Notes: generated by a model not told the origin, from the sequence alone. 64,000 nt of DNA from Pseudomonas sp. SJZ079 (GCF_007993865.1 NZ_VIUH01000020.1:1-64000); one strand, 5' to 3'; counted from the first letter of the stretch, positions 53,375 to 62,581 are shown. Numbers and translations are program-made.

Positions 53375-54538
53375 ATGGGCGAATTCGATGCCATCCGACC
53401 TTACGCCGACGCCGAAGTCCCTGCCGTTCTGAATCGCCTGCTGACAGACGACGCGTTTCTCGACATTCTCACCCACTTTCGCTTCCCACGCTTGGCGGGG
53501 TCACTGGGCTGGCTGCTTAAACCACTTATAGCCTATCGGCTGCGCCTTGAGTTCCGCGGCATCGCTTCGGTGGCGGCGCTGCAGGACAAAGTCGAGCAGT
53601 ACGTCGACCGGACTATCGAGCGCGCTACCGACGGGGTCACCTACTCGGGCGTCGAACACCTCAAGGCCGGCAGCGCCTACCTGTTTCTCGCCAACCACCG
53701 CGACATCGTCATGGACCCGGCCTTCGTCAACTACGCGGTGTACCACGCCGGTCTGCCGACGCCGCGCATCGCCATTGGCGACAACCTGCTGCAAAAGCCC
53801 TTCGTCAGCGACCTGATGCGTCTGAACAAGAGCTTTATCGTGCATCGCTCGCTCAGCGGCCGGCGCGAGAAGCTCGCCGCCTACCAGCTGCTCTCGGCCT
53901 ACATCAACCACTCGATTCGTAACGACCGCGAGTCGATCTGGATCGCCCAGGCCGAAGGGCGGGCCAAGGACGGTGACGACCGCACCGATTCGGCGATCCT
54001 CAAGATGTTCCACATGAGCCGTAAAAGCGAGGCCTTCGCCGAGGTCATCCGCGAGTTGAACCTGACCCCGGTGTCGATCAGCTATGAGTACGATCCCTGC
54101 GATCACGCCAAGGCGCGCGAACTGTTTACCCGCGCCAGCACCGGCAGCTACGCCAAAGCCCCAGGCGAAGATGACCAGAGCATTGCCCTCGGCATCACCG
54201 GTTACAAGGGCCGCGTGCATGTGCATTTCGGTGAGCCGGTGAGCACCGGCCTGGAGGACAGCAAGCAGCTGGCCCTGGAGATGGACAAGCATATTCTCAG
54301 CGGTTATCGGCTATTTCCGGCGCACTACCTGGCCTATGCCATGTGGGCCGAGCGTGACCCCGCACTGAACGTGCCCAGCGCGGCACAGCTGTTCCCCGCC
54401 GAGGAGCTGGCCGCTGCCGAGACTGAATGGCAGAAGCGCTTGCACGGCTGTCCGGCCGAACAGCAGCCTTACCTGGTGCTGCAATATGCCACCCCAGTTC
54501 GTAACCAATACCGGGTCAAGGCGGGCTTGCCGCTCTAA
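53375..54538 (+). CDS. 1-acyl-glycerol-3-phosphate acyltransferase family protein
   Basis: A 387-residue protein. The H-x4-D motif is NHRDIVMD, followed by the LNKSFIVHR and AEGRAKDG segments that fit the phosphate-binding motifs of PlsC-like enzymes. There is no clear membrane anchor, and the protein is longer than PlsC. Substrate is not known. A second ATG at 53372 gives one more residue; both share an AAGAGAA site. Confidence 0.83.
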   Translation: MGEFDAIRPYADAEVPAVLNRLLTDDAFLDILTHFRFPRLAGSLGWLLKPLIAYRLRLEFRGIASVAALQDKVEQYVDRTIERATDGVTYSGVEHLKAGSAYLFLANHRDIVMDPAFVNYAVYHAGLPTPRIAIGDNLLQKPFVSDLMRLNKSFIVHRSLSGRREKLAAYQLLSAYINHSIRNDRESIWIAQAEGRAKDGDDRTDSAILKMFHMSRKSEAFAEVIRELNLTPVSISYEYDPCDHAKARELFTRASTGSYAKAPGEDDQSIALGITGYKGRVHVHFGEPVSTGLEDSKQLALEMDKHILSGYRLFPAHYLAYAMWAERDPALNVPSAAQLFPAEELAAAETEWQKRLHGCPAEQQPYLVLQYATPVRNQYRVKAGLPL

Positions 54539-54554
54539 GCCCTATTCGCAGACT

Positions 54555-54585
54555 AAAAACGGCAGCCCATGAGCTGCCGTTTTTT
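54555..54585. terminator. Bidirectional terminator
   Basis: ACGGCAGC (54559-54566) pairs with GCTGCCGT (54573-54580), with A-run on the left and T-run on the right, between convergent genes. Confidence 0.92.
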
Positions 54586-54604
54586 ATTGCGCCGCCAGGC
54601 CGAC

Positions 54605-54892
54605 TCAGAGCCGAGCGCTGACCCAGGACAGCCCCAGCGCCAAGCCCAAGCAAGCGTAACCGAAGCGATAGAAGAAACGGTCGAGACGCTGCCTCGACTC
54701 GTCGAGTAGCGACGCATCGATGGCCAGTTCATCCAACTCACCGTCGGCGATCAGCCGCGCCACTGCGCGTTGTTGACGGCGCCGGGTAGCCAGCAGCAGC
54801 CAGCTTCCCGCCACGCTGAAAAACAGGGCCAAACCGTTCACCCACACAGCCGGGTGCGCCAAGTACAACGACCACAGAGCCTGCAGCGACAT
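54605..54892 (-). CDS. Small membrane protein, unknown
   Basis: A 95-residue protein with two hydrophobic helices (about 15-37 and 76-92) and a charged middle. I do not recognise the family. A perfect GGAGG six bases before the ATG and a strong terminator at the end support a real gene. Confidence 0.7.
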   Translation of the reverse strand: MSLQALWSLYLAHPAVWVNGLALFFSVAGSWLLLATRRRQQRAVARLIADGELDELAIDASLLDESRQRLDRFFYRFGYACLGLALGLSWVSARL

Positions 54893-55136
54893 CGATAACC
54901 TCCGCTTCAGTGGACAACGCGCCTGAGGCGCTGCGCCCGAATCCAAACATGTGCCAGGCCAGACCTGGCACTGCAAATACGGTCGCGGATTTTACCGAAG
55001 CCATCCTACTTATGCGGTTGGTTTCCGACGAACGCCAGGGTTACAGCGAATAGGTCTAAGCCCGTCACCAAACCGTCAAACCCAAGCGCCACAGTAGAGC
55101 CCCCAACACCTCGACCCCCTGTCAATGGAGGCTGCC

Positions 55137-55343
55137 ATGCTGCTCAATTTGTCGGTTGCACCCGAATACTTGAACGACTCACTGCCAGATGTTGAACACC
55201 TGATCGACGGCCTGGCCTTCAACGTGCATGACCACCACTGGCTGGTGTATTGCGCCCTCGGCGGCCACGAACACTATGATCTGCCGGATCTCGATCTACG
55301 TACTGGCCTCAGCCTGCCGGAGTTCTACGCAGAAGCGGCCTGA
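55137..55343 (+). CDS. Small acidic protein, unknown
   Basis: A 68-residue acidic protein rich in Asp, His and Leu (NVHDHHWLVY, HEHYDLPDLDL). No domain recognised. GGAGG stands six bases before the chosen ATG; an upstream ATG at 55125 would cover that site. A 17-bp-stem terminator follows seven bases after the stop. It is a real gene of unknown role. Confidence 0.7.
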   Translation: MLLNLSVAPEYLNDSLPDVEHLIDGLAFNVHDHHWLVYCALGGHEHYDLPDLDLRTGLSLPEFYAEAA

Positions 55344-55349
55344 GCGACG

Positions 55350-55392
55350 CCCACAAAAAAGCCCGGCATCTACGACCGGGCTTTTTTGTGGG
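55350..55392. terminator. Perfect 17-bp stem bidirectional terminator
   Basis: Bases 55350-55366 and 55376-55392 pair without mismatch, with A6 and T6 runs inside the stem ends. It serves the small protein gene and the convergent YajG gene. Confidence 0.95.
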
Positions 55393-55400
55393 CGAAACGC

Positions 55401-55985
55401 TTACTGGCTGAGCATCTGACCGATGGTCGGATCCTTGAACGCACGAGTCAGCGCATCACTCAATACATCGCTGACCAGCTTGGTGTTGGTTTCCTGGTTC
55501 GGCGCCATGCCGAACCGCTGGTTCAACGAAGCGCCGTAGCGACCGCTGTAGCGACGCGTGCTGTTTTGCACGTCGGCACGAATGGTTGCCGTGATATCGG
55601 ACTCGGTGACGTACAGCCCTTCTTTCGGCGACTGGTACTTCAGCTCGGCCAGCGTCAGGGTCAGCTGCGGGGCATTGTAGGCATTCGCCGTCGGGGTGAA
55701 ACCGAGCAGGCGTACCGCCGCTTCGGCCTGAGCCTGCAGCTTAGGCAGGATGTTCTGGCCACTGACGCTGATCGCGCTGGTTTCCGGGTACAAGCCACCG
55801 CGCGTACCGAGTACGGGCGACGGCCGACCGTCGACCACGCGCACCACCACGGGCTGGCCCTGGCCAACCGCAATCAGCGGACTGTTGATCTTGGGTTGCG
55901 GGCTGAGTTGTTGCGGGCTGTGGGCACAACCGACCAGGGTCAGGCTGGCGACAGCAAGCAGACCAAACAACAGGCGATGCAGCAT
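55401..55985 (-). CDS. YajG-family lipoprotein
   Basis: A 194-residue lipoprotein with lipobox LTLVGC (C20 from the chosen start) and the YajG pattern of VRVVDGRPSPVLGTRGG followed by VSDVLSDALTRAF near the end. Function unknown; probably outer-membrane anchored. The ATG at 55985 has a GGAGAG site at good distance; ATG 55991 is too close to it. Confidence 0.83.
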   Translation of the reverse strand: MLHRLLFGLLAVASLTLVGCAHSPQQLSPQPKINSPLIAVGQGQPVVVRVVDGRPSPVLGTRGGLYPETSAISVSGQNILPKLQAQAEAAVRLLGFTPTANAYNAPQLTLTLAELKYQSPKEGLYVTESDITATIRADVQNSTRRYSGRYGASLNQRFGMAPNQETNTKLVSDVLSDALTRAFKDPTIGQMLSQ

Positions 55986-56317
55986 GCTCATCTCTCCATG
56001 GGGAACGCGACGGTGGCCAGCAGTATAACCAGCGACGCCATGCGCTAACAGCAGCGCATTGATGGCAACCGGCCCGGCTATCTGCGTGACCGGTTCAAGC
56101 AGTCAATCTCAACACCTGCCCTCCGATCGCTGACGGCTGCCCGCTGCCCGCTGCCGCCTCGAGTCGGCGTCGCGCCTTCGCGCATTTGCCGAATTATCCG
56201 AACAGCCATTCACAACCGACCTAGGCGAACTGACCACTCGTTACAGCTGCCCGTCATCGGTCTGTCATGTCGATCAGGCATAAGACTTTAGTCTTCATCG
56301 ACCTGGAGTCCTTGGCC
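55986..56317. other. 332-bp gap upstream of the small 77-residue gene
   Basis: No gene is supported. An AAGACT-TT-AGTCTT dyad (56282-56295) stands 22 bases before the start of the next gene and may be an operator. The rest shows no structure I trust. Confidence 0.55.
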
Positions 56318-56551
56318 ATGTTCTCACTCCGTTCCCTGCTCACCTCTCGTCGACCTCTACGCAATTTCGTCTTGCTGGATACCCAAGGCATATGCCGAGC
56401 CTTCCAGCTGTCGGCCCAGGCGCCACTAGGCGTGGGCTGGATCGAGGTGAGCGAACAGCGGCTTGCCTGGTTGCACCGCCCCTTGCCCAGCAGCGCACGA
56501 ATCGCCCCAGTCGTCACGCACTCAGCCGTCGGCAAAGCGTTGGCGGCCTGA
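56318..56551 (+). CDS. Small conserved-looking protein, unknown
   Basis: A 77-residue protein. The stretch RNFVLLDTQGICRAFQLSAQ followed by GVGWIEVSEQRLAWLHRPLP looks like a family I have met as unnamed pseudomonad proteins, but no function is known. A GGAG site lies 12 bases upstream, a little far. Net charge is positive. Confidence 0.6.
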   Translation: MFSLRSLLTSRRPLRNFVLLDTQGICRAFQLSAQAPLGVGWIEVSEQRLAWLHRPLPSSARIAPVVTHSAVGKALAA

Positions 56552-57016
56552 CCGACGGAAGAAGAAAAGTCACGCCAGGCAATCAATTTCTCCGCTTTCG
56601 CCTTATAATCGCGCCCCGATTATAAGGACGCCTCCTGATCGGGCCCCGCTGTTTCGCTGATGCACTAGCCCTCGGTCACGCCCCAGAGAGTCGCCCACTT
56701 CGTGCTGCCCACGCGGCCAGCCGCCTTCGCCCATTAGCAGACCCGCTTGCAGCAATGCATTGGCGATATCGCGCGAATGGGAAGGCAAGCCTGCGCAGTC
56801 GAACTTTTTGAGGTTCACGGCTCCAAAAGAGCGTGAAAAAAACGGTTTTAACAACTTCACAAGAGTGTGGCGAAAATGAACGATCTTGCGGCTGGCACAC
56901 GCTGCCTTATCCCTTCCTCCCTTTGTCCAGGACATCTCGGCGAGCGCTGATAGACGTGACTCCACGCTTAGAACCTCGGCCGTCGACTGGCTACTGCATT
57001 TTTTGGAGAAGTGGTA
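56552..57016. other. 465-bp gap before mqo
   Basis: No convincing gene. It holds a 27-base palindrome with opposed TATAAT boxes (56601-56627) and, in 56700-56860, a stretch open in several frames on both strands without a start or ribosome site. The last 150 bases probably carry the mqo promoter and leader; a GGAGAAG site is at 57003-57009. Confidence 0.55.
56601..56627. promoter_or_regulatory. 11-bp perfect palindrome with opposed -10 boxes
   Basis: CCTTATAATCG (56601-56611) pairs perfectly with CGATTATAAGG (56617-56627). A TATAAT lies on each strand, pointing outwards from the centre or inward depending on use. Confidence 0.5.
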
Positions 57017-58525
57017 ATGGCGCAGAATGATTACGAAACGGTAGATGTGGTGCTGGTTGGCGCCGGCATCATGAGCGCGACCTTGGCCGTGCTGATGAAA
57101 GAACTAGACCCAAAGCTGAAACTGGAAGTCGTCGAACTGATGGCATCCGGGGCAATCGAAAGCTCCTACCCCTGGAATAATGCGGGCACCGGGCACGCCG
57201 GCCTGTGTGAGCTGAACTACACGCCAGAAGCAGAAGATGGCTCTATCGATATCAAAAAATCGGTCAGCATCAACACCCAGTTCGAAGAATCGAAGCAGTT
57301 CTGGGCTTACTTGCTGGGAAAAGGCGCCTTCGCTTCACCCAAATCCTTTATCAGCCCGGTACCGCACCTGAGCTTCGTTCGCGGTCATGAAGGCATTGCC
57401 TTCCTCAAGAAGCGCTTCGAAGCGCTCACCCAGCACCATGCCTTCGCGGCGATGGAATACACCGAAGACCGCGCCACCATGGCTGAGTGGATGCCGCTGA
57501 TGATGCCGGGCCGCGACCCGAACGAGCCGGTCGCCGCCACCCGTGTGCTGGACGGCACCGACGTCAACTTTGGCGCCCTGACCACACAATTGCTGGACTA
57601 CTTGCGCAATCAGCCGGATGCCAAGGTCAAGTGCAGCCAGAAGGTCGTCGGCCTCAAGCGCAACGACCAGGGCTGGCGCGTCAGCCTCAAGGACCAGCAA
57701 AGCGGCGGTAATCGCGAAATCCAGGCAAAGTTCGTGTTTCTCGGAGCCGGTGGCGGCGCGCTGCCACTGCTGCAAATGTCTGGAATTCCCGAAGGCAAAG
57801 GCTACGGCGGCTTCCCGGTCAGTGGTCAGTGGTTGCGCTGCGACAACCCGGAAGTGGTCAAGCGCCATCAGGCCAAGGTCTACAGCCAGGCCGAAGTAGG
57901 CTCACCGCCCATGTCGGTCCCGCACCTGGATACCCGCGTGGTCGACGGCAAGAAATCCCTGCTGTTCGGACCTTACGCCGGCTTCTCGACCAAGTTTCTG
58001 CGCCACGGTTCGCTGCTTGATCTACCGCTGTCGATCCGTCCCAATAACATCGGCCCGATGCTCGCCGTCGCGCGTGACAACTTCGACCTGACTCGCTACC
58101 TGATCAAGGAAGTGGTGCAGTCCGATGAAAAGCGCCTGAGCACCCTGCGCAACTTCTATCCGGAACTGAAAGCGGAAGACTGGCGCCTGGAAATGGCCGG
58201 CCAACGCGTGCAGATCATCAAGAAAGACCCCAAGCACGGCGGCATCCTGCAGTTCGGTACCGAACTGGTTGCCGCACAGGACGGCTCGATTGCCGCCCTG
58301 CTCGGCGCCTCGCCTGGCGCCTCGGTGACGGTCTCGATCATGCTCGACCTGCTGCGCCGCTGCTTCCCTGAGCAAAGCAAGTCCGCGCAGTGGACTCGCA
58401 AGCTGGATGAGATATTCCCAGCCATGGGCCAGGTCCTCGCCAAGGATGCCGAACGCTACCGTGAGGTGCAGACTCGTTCGGATACCCTGTTGCAATTGCG
58501 GGTGGACGAACCGGCAATGGCCTGA
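57017..58525 (+). CDS. mqo: Malate:quinone oxidoreductase
   Basis: A 502-residue FAD enzyme on the inner face of the membrane that oxidises malate to oxaloacetate and passes electrons to quinone, replacing or backing NAD-malate dehydrogenase. The FAD loop VLVGAGIMSATL (about 12-23) and SSYPWNNAGTGHAGLCELNYTP are hallmarks. The ATG at 57017 has GGAGAAG seven bases upstream. A strong terminator follows. Confidence 0.96.
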   Translation: MAQNDYETVDVVLVGAGIMSATLAVLMKELDPKLKLEVVELMASGAIESSYPWNNAGTGHAGLCELNYTPEAEDGSIDIKKSVSINTQFEESKQFWAYLLGKGAFASPKSFISPVPHLSFVRGHEGIAFLKKRFEALTQHHAFAAMEYTEDRATMAEWMPLMMPGRDPNEPVAATRVLDGTDVNFGALTTQLLDYLRNQPDAKVKCSQKVVGLKRNDQGWRVSLKDQQSGGNREIQAKFVFLGAGGGALPLLQMSGIPEGKGYGGFPVSGQWLRCDNPEVVKRHQAKVYSQAEVGSPPMSVPHLDTRVVDGKKSLLFGPYAGFSTKFLRHGSLLDLPLSIRPNNIGPMLAVARDNFDLTRYLIKEVVQSDEKRLSTLRNFYPELKAEDWRLEMAGQRVQIIKKDPKHGGILQFGTELVAAQDGSIAALLGASPGASVTVSIMLDLLRRCFPEQSKSAQWTRKLDEIFPAMGQVLAKDAERYREVQTRSDTLLQLRVDEPAMA

Positions 58526-58541
58526 GTCATTTGCCGCAGCC

Positions 58542-58569
58542 AAAAAACCGCCCTCTCGGGCGGTTTTTT
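58542..58569. terminator. Bidirectional terminator after mqo
   Basis: AAAAAACCGCCC pairs with GGGCGGTTTTTT around TCTC, between mqo and the convergent PilZ gene. Confidence 0.95.
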
Positions 58570-58584
58570 ATATGCCCGGCACCG

Positions 58585-58941
58585 TCAGGCGGAGGCGTTC
58601 AACGGGTGGAAGCTGAAGTAGTGACGCAGTGAATCGACCATCTCGACATACTCGGCCGACGGCGCCACCAGGGCGAAGCCGGAGTCGAAGCTACCAGGCG
58701 TGACATCCTCGCGAGACCATTGGCAGGTGGCGGAAAAGTCGATCAGCCGTGGCGCATTCTGCCCCGGCACCTTCAGGCGCATCTCGAAGCGGGCCCCGAC
58801 CAGCATCGGCAGCTGGCTGATCAGCATCAAGCCGTCCAGCGACATGTTGCCGATATAGCCCATAGGTTTGTCGGTAATGAGATTGAACACCTTCAAGTAG
58901 TAGGGCAGTTGGTGGCGTTCGATCCGGCGCTGAGTATGCAT
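58585..58941 (-). CDS. PilZ-domain protein
   Basis: A 118-residue single PilZ domain. R5-x-x-x-R9 (RRIER) and N32-M-S-L-D-G37 fit the c-di-GMP binding motifs RxxxR and D/N-x-S-x-x-G. It should be a small c-di-GMP effector; partner unknown. It stands alone with a shared terminator downstream. Confidence 0.85.
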   Translation of the reverse strand: MHTQRRIERHQLPYYLKVFNLITDKPMGYIGNMSLDGLMLISQLPMLVGARFEMRLKVPGQNAPRLIDFSATCQWSREDVTPGSFDSGFALVAPSAEYVEMVDSLRHYFSFHPLNASA

Positions 58942-59001
58942 AATGGCAAATCGCTATAGATGACCATCGAGTATGGCCGCACTACCGCACTTCAATCCGC
59001 T

Positions 59002-59427
59002 TCAGGAGCAGCCTTCGGCGAGTTGCGCACGCAGGCGTCGACGCGCCGCGTCCAACTCTTCATCACTGTAGTAGCTGCGCTCGCCATTCGCTTCGGAACG
59101 AAAATAACGGCGCCCTTCCGGCATCCGCGCCAGCGCATTGCGCAGCTCATTACATTTCTGAGCCCGTGCAGTTTGCCGCTCGGCAGACTCGGCCGCAGCC
59201 TGCGCCTGCTCCTGTCGGCGCGCCTCATAGAAGCGTGCGCTGCGAACCTGGCGCTCGCGAGTCGCGGCGTCGCGCTCGACCACTTGCGGTTTGACCTCGA
59301 CCGGCTCGGCCCCGGCGCCCGCTGGACGCTGGTCGAAATGCACCTGGCCACTGGCATCGACCCAGCGATAAATATCCGCCGCCACCAGTCCCGGCAGCAG
59401 CAACAGACAACCTAACCACCTGCGCAT
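59002..59427 (-). CDS. DUF4124 secreted protein
   Basis: A 141-residue protein with a signal peptide (about 1-17, cut after LVA-A), a DUF4124 domain (DIYRWVDASGQVHFDQRP, 18-35) and a long charged coiled-coil-like part (60-140). Function unknown. A strong GGAGG site precedes the ATG. Confidence 0.82.
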   Translation of the reverse strand: MRRWLGCLLLLPGLVAADIYRWVDASGQVHFDQRPAGAGAEPVEVKPQVVERDAATRERQVRSARFYEARRQEQAQAAAESAERQTARAQKCNELRNALARMPEGRRYFRSEANGERSYYSDEELDAARRRLRAQLAEGCS

Positions 59428-59500
59428 GCTTTTCCTCCCTGAATAAAGCCCCAAGCTTACCCCTGAGGCGACTGTCCGCCAGCAGTCCTGCGATCAGCGG

Positions 59501-59875
59501 TCAAAGTGTCGTAGCCGAGGTCTTGGCCGCCTCGGTCGGATGATAGTGCCCGAGCTGGCGCAAGGTCTCCAGGCGGGCACGGGCGCGGAATCCGTACTCG
59601 CTGGCCGGATAGCGGTTGATGATGAACTGGTAGGTCTGCGCCGCGTCGACGAACAGATTCTGACGCTCCAGGCACAGGCCACGTAGCAAGGAGATCTCCG
59701 GCTGCAAGTAGCTGCGCGAACGACTCTTGCGCTCGGCCTGCGACAACTCGAGCATCACCTGCTCGCACTGCCCCTCATCGTAGGCTCGGTAAGCACTGTT
59801 CAAATGGTGGTCGAGCGACCAGCGGGTACAGCCGACGGCGCTCAGCGCCAGGGTTAAGATCAACAGGGTTCGCAT
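59501..59875 (-). CDS. TPR-like lipoprotein
   Basis: A 124-residue lipoprotein with lipobox LSAVGC (C16) and two helical repeats of TPR type (about 28-60 and 66-105, the latter LCLERQNLFVDAAQTYQFIINRYP). It probably scaffolds proteins at the outer membrane; role unknown. The ATG at 59875 lies behind a GAGGAGAGG site. The DUF4124 gene follows on the same strand after 73 bases. Confidence 0.8.
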   Translation of the reverse strand: MRTLLILTLALSAVGCTRWSLDHHLNSAYRAYDEGQCEQVMLELSQAERKSRSRSYLQPEISLLRGLCLERQNLFVDAAQTYQFIINRYPASEYGFRARARLETLRQLGHYHPTEAAKTSATTL

Positions 59876-60131
59876 AGGCCTCTCCTCCAATGAGCACTGT
59901 ATCGACTGGCGCCTGAAAATCTACAGGTGGACGAGCAAACCACTAACGGCCTGGCAGGGCAGCACAGTCGGCTCGACGCTGAGTTAGCAAGACCTTTCGA
60001 GCCCCTTGCCGCCCCCACGCCTCAGGCGCCACGGCCTGTAGAAAAGCCGCGCAATAGGTAGTGCAGAGGAACAATGACTACAGGCTGACAGCATAGTAGC
60101 CTCGCCGTCAGTCCAACTCAGGAGCCTGCGC

Positions 60132-61583
60132 ATGACCTTCCGCCGCACCAAGATCGTCGCCACCCTCGGCCCATCCAGCAACTCACCCGAAGTCCTCGAG
60201 CAACTGATTATCGCGGGCCTGGATGTGGCCCGTCTGAACTTCTCCCACGGTTCGCCGGCTGAACACAAGGCCCGCGCCCAGTTGGTTCGCGAGCTGGCCG
60301 CCAAGCATGGTCGGCATGTCGCCCTGCTCGGCGACCTGCAAGGGCCGAAGATCCGCATCGCCAAATTCGCCAACAAGCGCATCGAGCTGAAAGTCGGCGA
60401 CCAGTTCACCTTCTCCACCAGTCACCCGCTGACCGCAGGCACCCAGGACATCGTCGGCATCGACTACCCGGACCTGGTCAAGGACTGCGGCGTCGGCGAC
60501 GAACTGTTGCTCGACGATGGCCGCGTGGTGATGCGCGTGGACCGCGCCAGCGCCGACGCCTTGCACTGCTCGGTACTGATCGGCGGCCCGCTGTCCGACC
60601 ACAAGGGCATCAACCGTCGGGGCGGCGGCCTGACCGCGCCGGCGCTGACCGAAAAAGACAAGGCCGATATCAAGCTGGCCGCCGAGATGGATCTGGATTA
60701 CCTGGCCGTGTCCTTCCCGCGCGACGCCGAGGATATGCACTACGCCCGCCGCCTGCGTGACGAGGCCGGCGGTACCGCCTGGCTGGTCGCCAAGATCGAA
60801 CGGGCCGAAGCCGTGGCCGACGACGAAACCCTCGATGGCCTGATCCGCGCCAGCGATGCGGTGATGGTGGCGCGCGGCGACCTCGGCGTGGAAATCGGCG
60901 ACGCCGAGCTGTGCGGTATTCAGAAGAAGATCATTCTGCACGCGCGCCGCCATAACAAGGCGGTGATCACGGCGACGCAGATGATGGAGTCGATGATCCA
61001 CAACCCGATGCCGACCCGCGCCGAAGTCTCCGACGTGGCCAACGCCGTGCTCGACTACACCGATGCGGTGATGCTCTCGGCGGAAAGCGCGGCCGGTGCC
61101 TACCCACTCGAGGCGGTGCAGGCGATGGCGCGTATCTGCATCGGCGCGGAGAAGCACCCGACCAGCAAAGCCTCCAGCCACCGCATGGGCACGACCTTCG
61201 AGCGTTGCGACGAAAGCATCGCCCTGGCGGCCATGTACACCGCCAACCACTTCCCGGGCGTCAAAGCGATCATCGCCCTGACCGAGAGTGGCTACACGCC
61301 CTTGATCATGTCGCGGATTCGCTCTTCCGTGCCGATCTACGCGTTCTCTCCGCACCGTGCCACCCAGGCCCGCGCGGCCATGTTCCGCGGCGTCTACACC
61401 GTGCCGTTCGACCCGGCGGCCCTGCCAGCGGAACAAGTCAGCCAGGCCGCGGTGGACGAACTGCTCAAGCGTGGCGTGGTTCAGCCAGGCGACTGGGTGA
61501 TCCTGACCAAGGGCGACAGCTACCACACCATCGGTGGCACCAACGGCATGAAGATCCTGCATGTCGGTGAAGCGCTGGTGTAA
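60132..61583 (+). CDS. pykA: Pyruvate kinase
   Basis: A 483-residue enzyme that turns phosphoenolpyruvate and ADP to pyruvate and ATP. RRTKIVATLGPSS at the start, KIERAEAV, MVARGDLGVEIG and ATQMMESM are all in place. The neighbours (enoyl-CoA hydratase, ferredoxin-type reductase, GGDEF protein) match the pykA locus of P. aeruginosa, favouring the PykA isozyme. Confidence 0.95.
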   Translation: MTFRRTKIVATLGPSSNSPEVLEQLIIAGLDVARLNFSHGSPAEHKARAQLVRELAAKHGRHVALLGDLQGPKIRIAKFANKRIELKVGDQFTFSTSHPLTAGTQDIVGIDYPDLVKDCGVGDELLLDDGRVVMRVDRASADALHCSVLIGGPLSDHKGINRRGGGLTAPALTEKDKADIKLAAEMDLDYLAVSFPRDAEDMHYARRLRDEAGGTAWLVAKIERAEAVADDETLDGLIRASDAVMVARGDLGVEIGDAELCGIQKKIILHARRHNKAVITATQMMESMIHNPMPTRAEVSDVANAVLDYTDAVMLSAESAAGAYPLEAVQAMARICIGAEKHPTSKASSHRMGTTFERCDESIALAAMYTANHFPGVKAIIALTESGYTPLIMSRIRSSVPIYAFSPHRATQARAAMFRGVYTVPFDPAALPAEQVSQAAVDELLKRGVVQPGDWVILTKGDSYHTIGGTNGMKILHVGEALV

Positions 61584-61683
61584 ACACCAGAGCGGCCGCG
61601 GTAAGCCAAGCACAGCGCCGGCGTCTACTGCAAAGCTGTAGGCGCCAGCGAGCTGGCACCTGCAACCTGGCCTCAATCGAGAC

Positions 61684-61749
61684 GTAGCCCGGATGCAATC
61701 CGGAAGCTGTTAGGGGCTTACCGATGTTCCCGGATTGCATCCGGGCTAC
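61684..61749. repeat. REP-type palindromic repeat
   Basis: GTAGCCCGGATGCAATCCGG (61684-61703) is perfectly repeated in inverse at 61730-61749, with a 26-base loop. This sequence is a familiar REP-like element in pseudomonads. It lies between convergent genes, next to a terminator. Confidence 0.8.
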
Positions 61750-61754
61750 AGGAA

Positions 61755-61780
61755 AAAGGCCGCTCACTCGAGCGGCCTTT
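61755..61780. terminator. Bidirectional terminator
   Basis: AAAGGCCGCTC (61755-61765) pairs with GAGCGGCCTTT (61770-61780) with T-runs on both strands, between pykA and the enoyl-CoA hydratase gene. Confidence 0.9.
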
Positions 61781-61807
61781 CGTTATCCATGTGCTGCGCA
61801 TTAGCGC

Positions 61808-62581
61808 TTAGGCGAACTTGGAGAAATCCGCCGGACGACGCTGCATGAAGGCGCTCAAGGCCTCGATGGCTTCCGGCGAGCGCAGGCGCTGACCAAACAG
61901 CGCGCCCTCCTCCTCGATTACCCGGCGCAGCTCCTCACGCCCCGGCGCGCGCATCAAACGCTTGCTATCGGCCACCGCCGACGGCGCCAGTTGCTGGAAA
62001 CGCAGGGCCATCTCACGCGCCTTGTCCAAGGTCTCGGCGCCGTTGGCCAGCGCCTGGTTGGCGATGCCCCAGGCCACCGCCTGCTCGCCACTGAACGACT
62101 CGCCGAGCAACAACAGCTCGGCTGCCTTGGCCTGGCCCAGCAAGCGCGGCAAGATCAGGCTGGAGCCGAACTCCGGACACAGCCCCAGGCTGACGAAGGG
62201 CATTTTCAACACGGCGTCGCGGCTGACATAGACCAGATCGCAATGCAGCAACAGAGTGGTGCCGATGCCCACCGCCGGACCGCTGACGGCAGCGACCACC
62301 GGCTTGCTGAATTCGAACAGCGTGCGCATGAACTGAAACACCGGACTGTCCAGACTCGTAGGTGGGGCCTGGAGGAAATCCGCGACATCGTTACCGCTGG
62401 TAAAACACGTGTCCCCTCCGGTTATCAGCAGCGCGCGCACGCTCGGGTCGGCGTCGGCCTGCTGCAGCACTTCGGCCATGCGGCTGTACATCGCACGGGT
62501 CAGGGCATTCTTCTTGTCCAAACGGTTCAGGCGCAGGGTCAACAGCCCCGCTTCGCGCTCAACCAGTACATGCTCGCTCAT
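61808..62581 (-). CDS. Enoyl-CoA hydratase/isomerase family protein
   Basis: A 257-residue crotonase-fold enzyme. The oxyanion-hole segments are TCFTSGNDVADF and AVSGPAVGIGTTL, and the acidic residue in the CPEFGSS loop is in the usual catalytic place. It hydrates or isomerises an enoyl-CoA in fatty-acid breakdown. ATG 62581 has a GAGG site; GTG 62584 adds one residue. Confidence 0.9.
   Translation of the reverse strand: MSEHVLVEREAGLLTLRLNRLDKKNALTRAMYSRMAEVLQQADADPSVRALLITGGDTCFTSGNDVADFLQAPPTSLDSPVFQFMRTLFEFSKPVVAAVSGPAVGIGTTLLLHCDLVYVSRDAVLKMPFVSLGLCPEFGSSLILPRLLGQAKAAELLLLGESFSGEQAVAWGIANQALANGAETLDKAREMALRFQQLAPSAVADSKRLMRAPGREELRRVIEEEGALFGQRLRSPEAIEALSAFMQRRPADFSKFA

Noticed and set aside
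56603..56965. 120-residue minus-strand open frame upstream of mqo
   Set aside because: No convincing start or domain; the region is open in several frames, so coding cannot be claimed.
60183..61676. 497-residue minus-strand open frame opposite pykA
   Set aside because: Histidine- and glycine-rich composition of an antisense shadow; pykA is unmistakable on the other strand.
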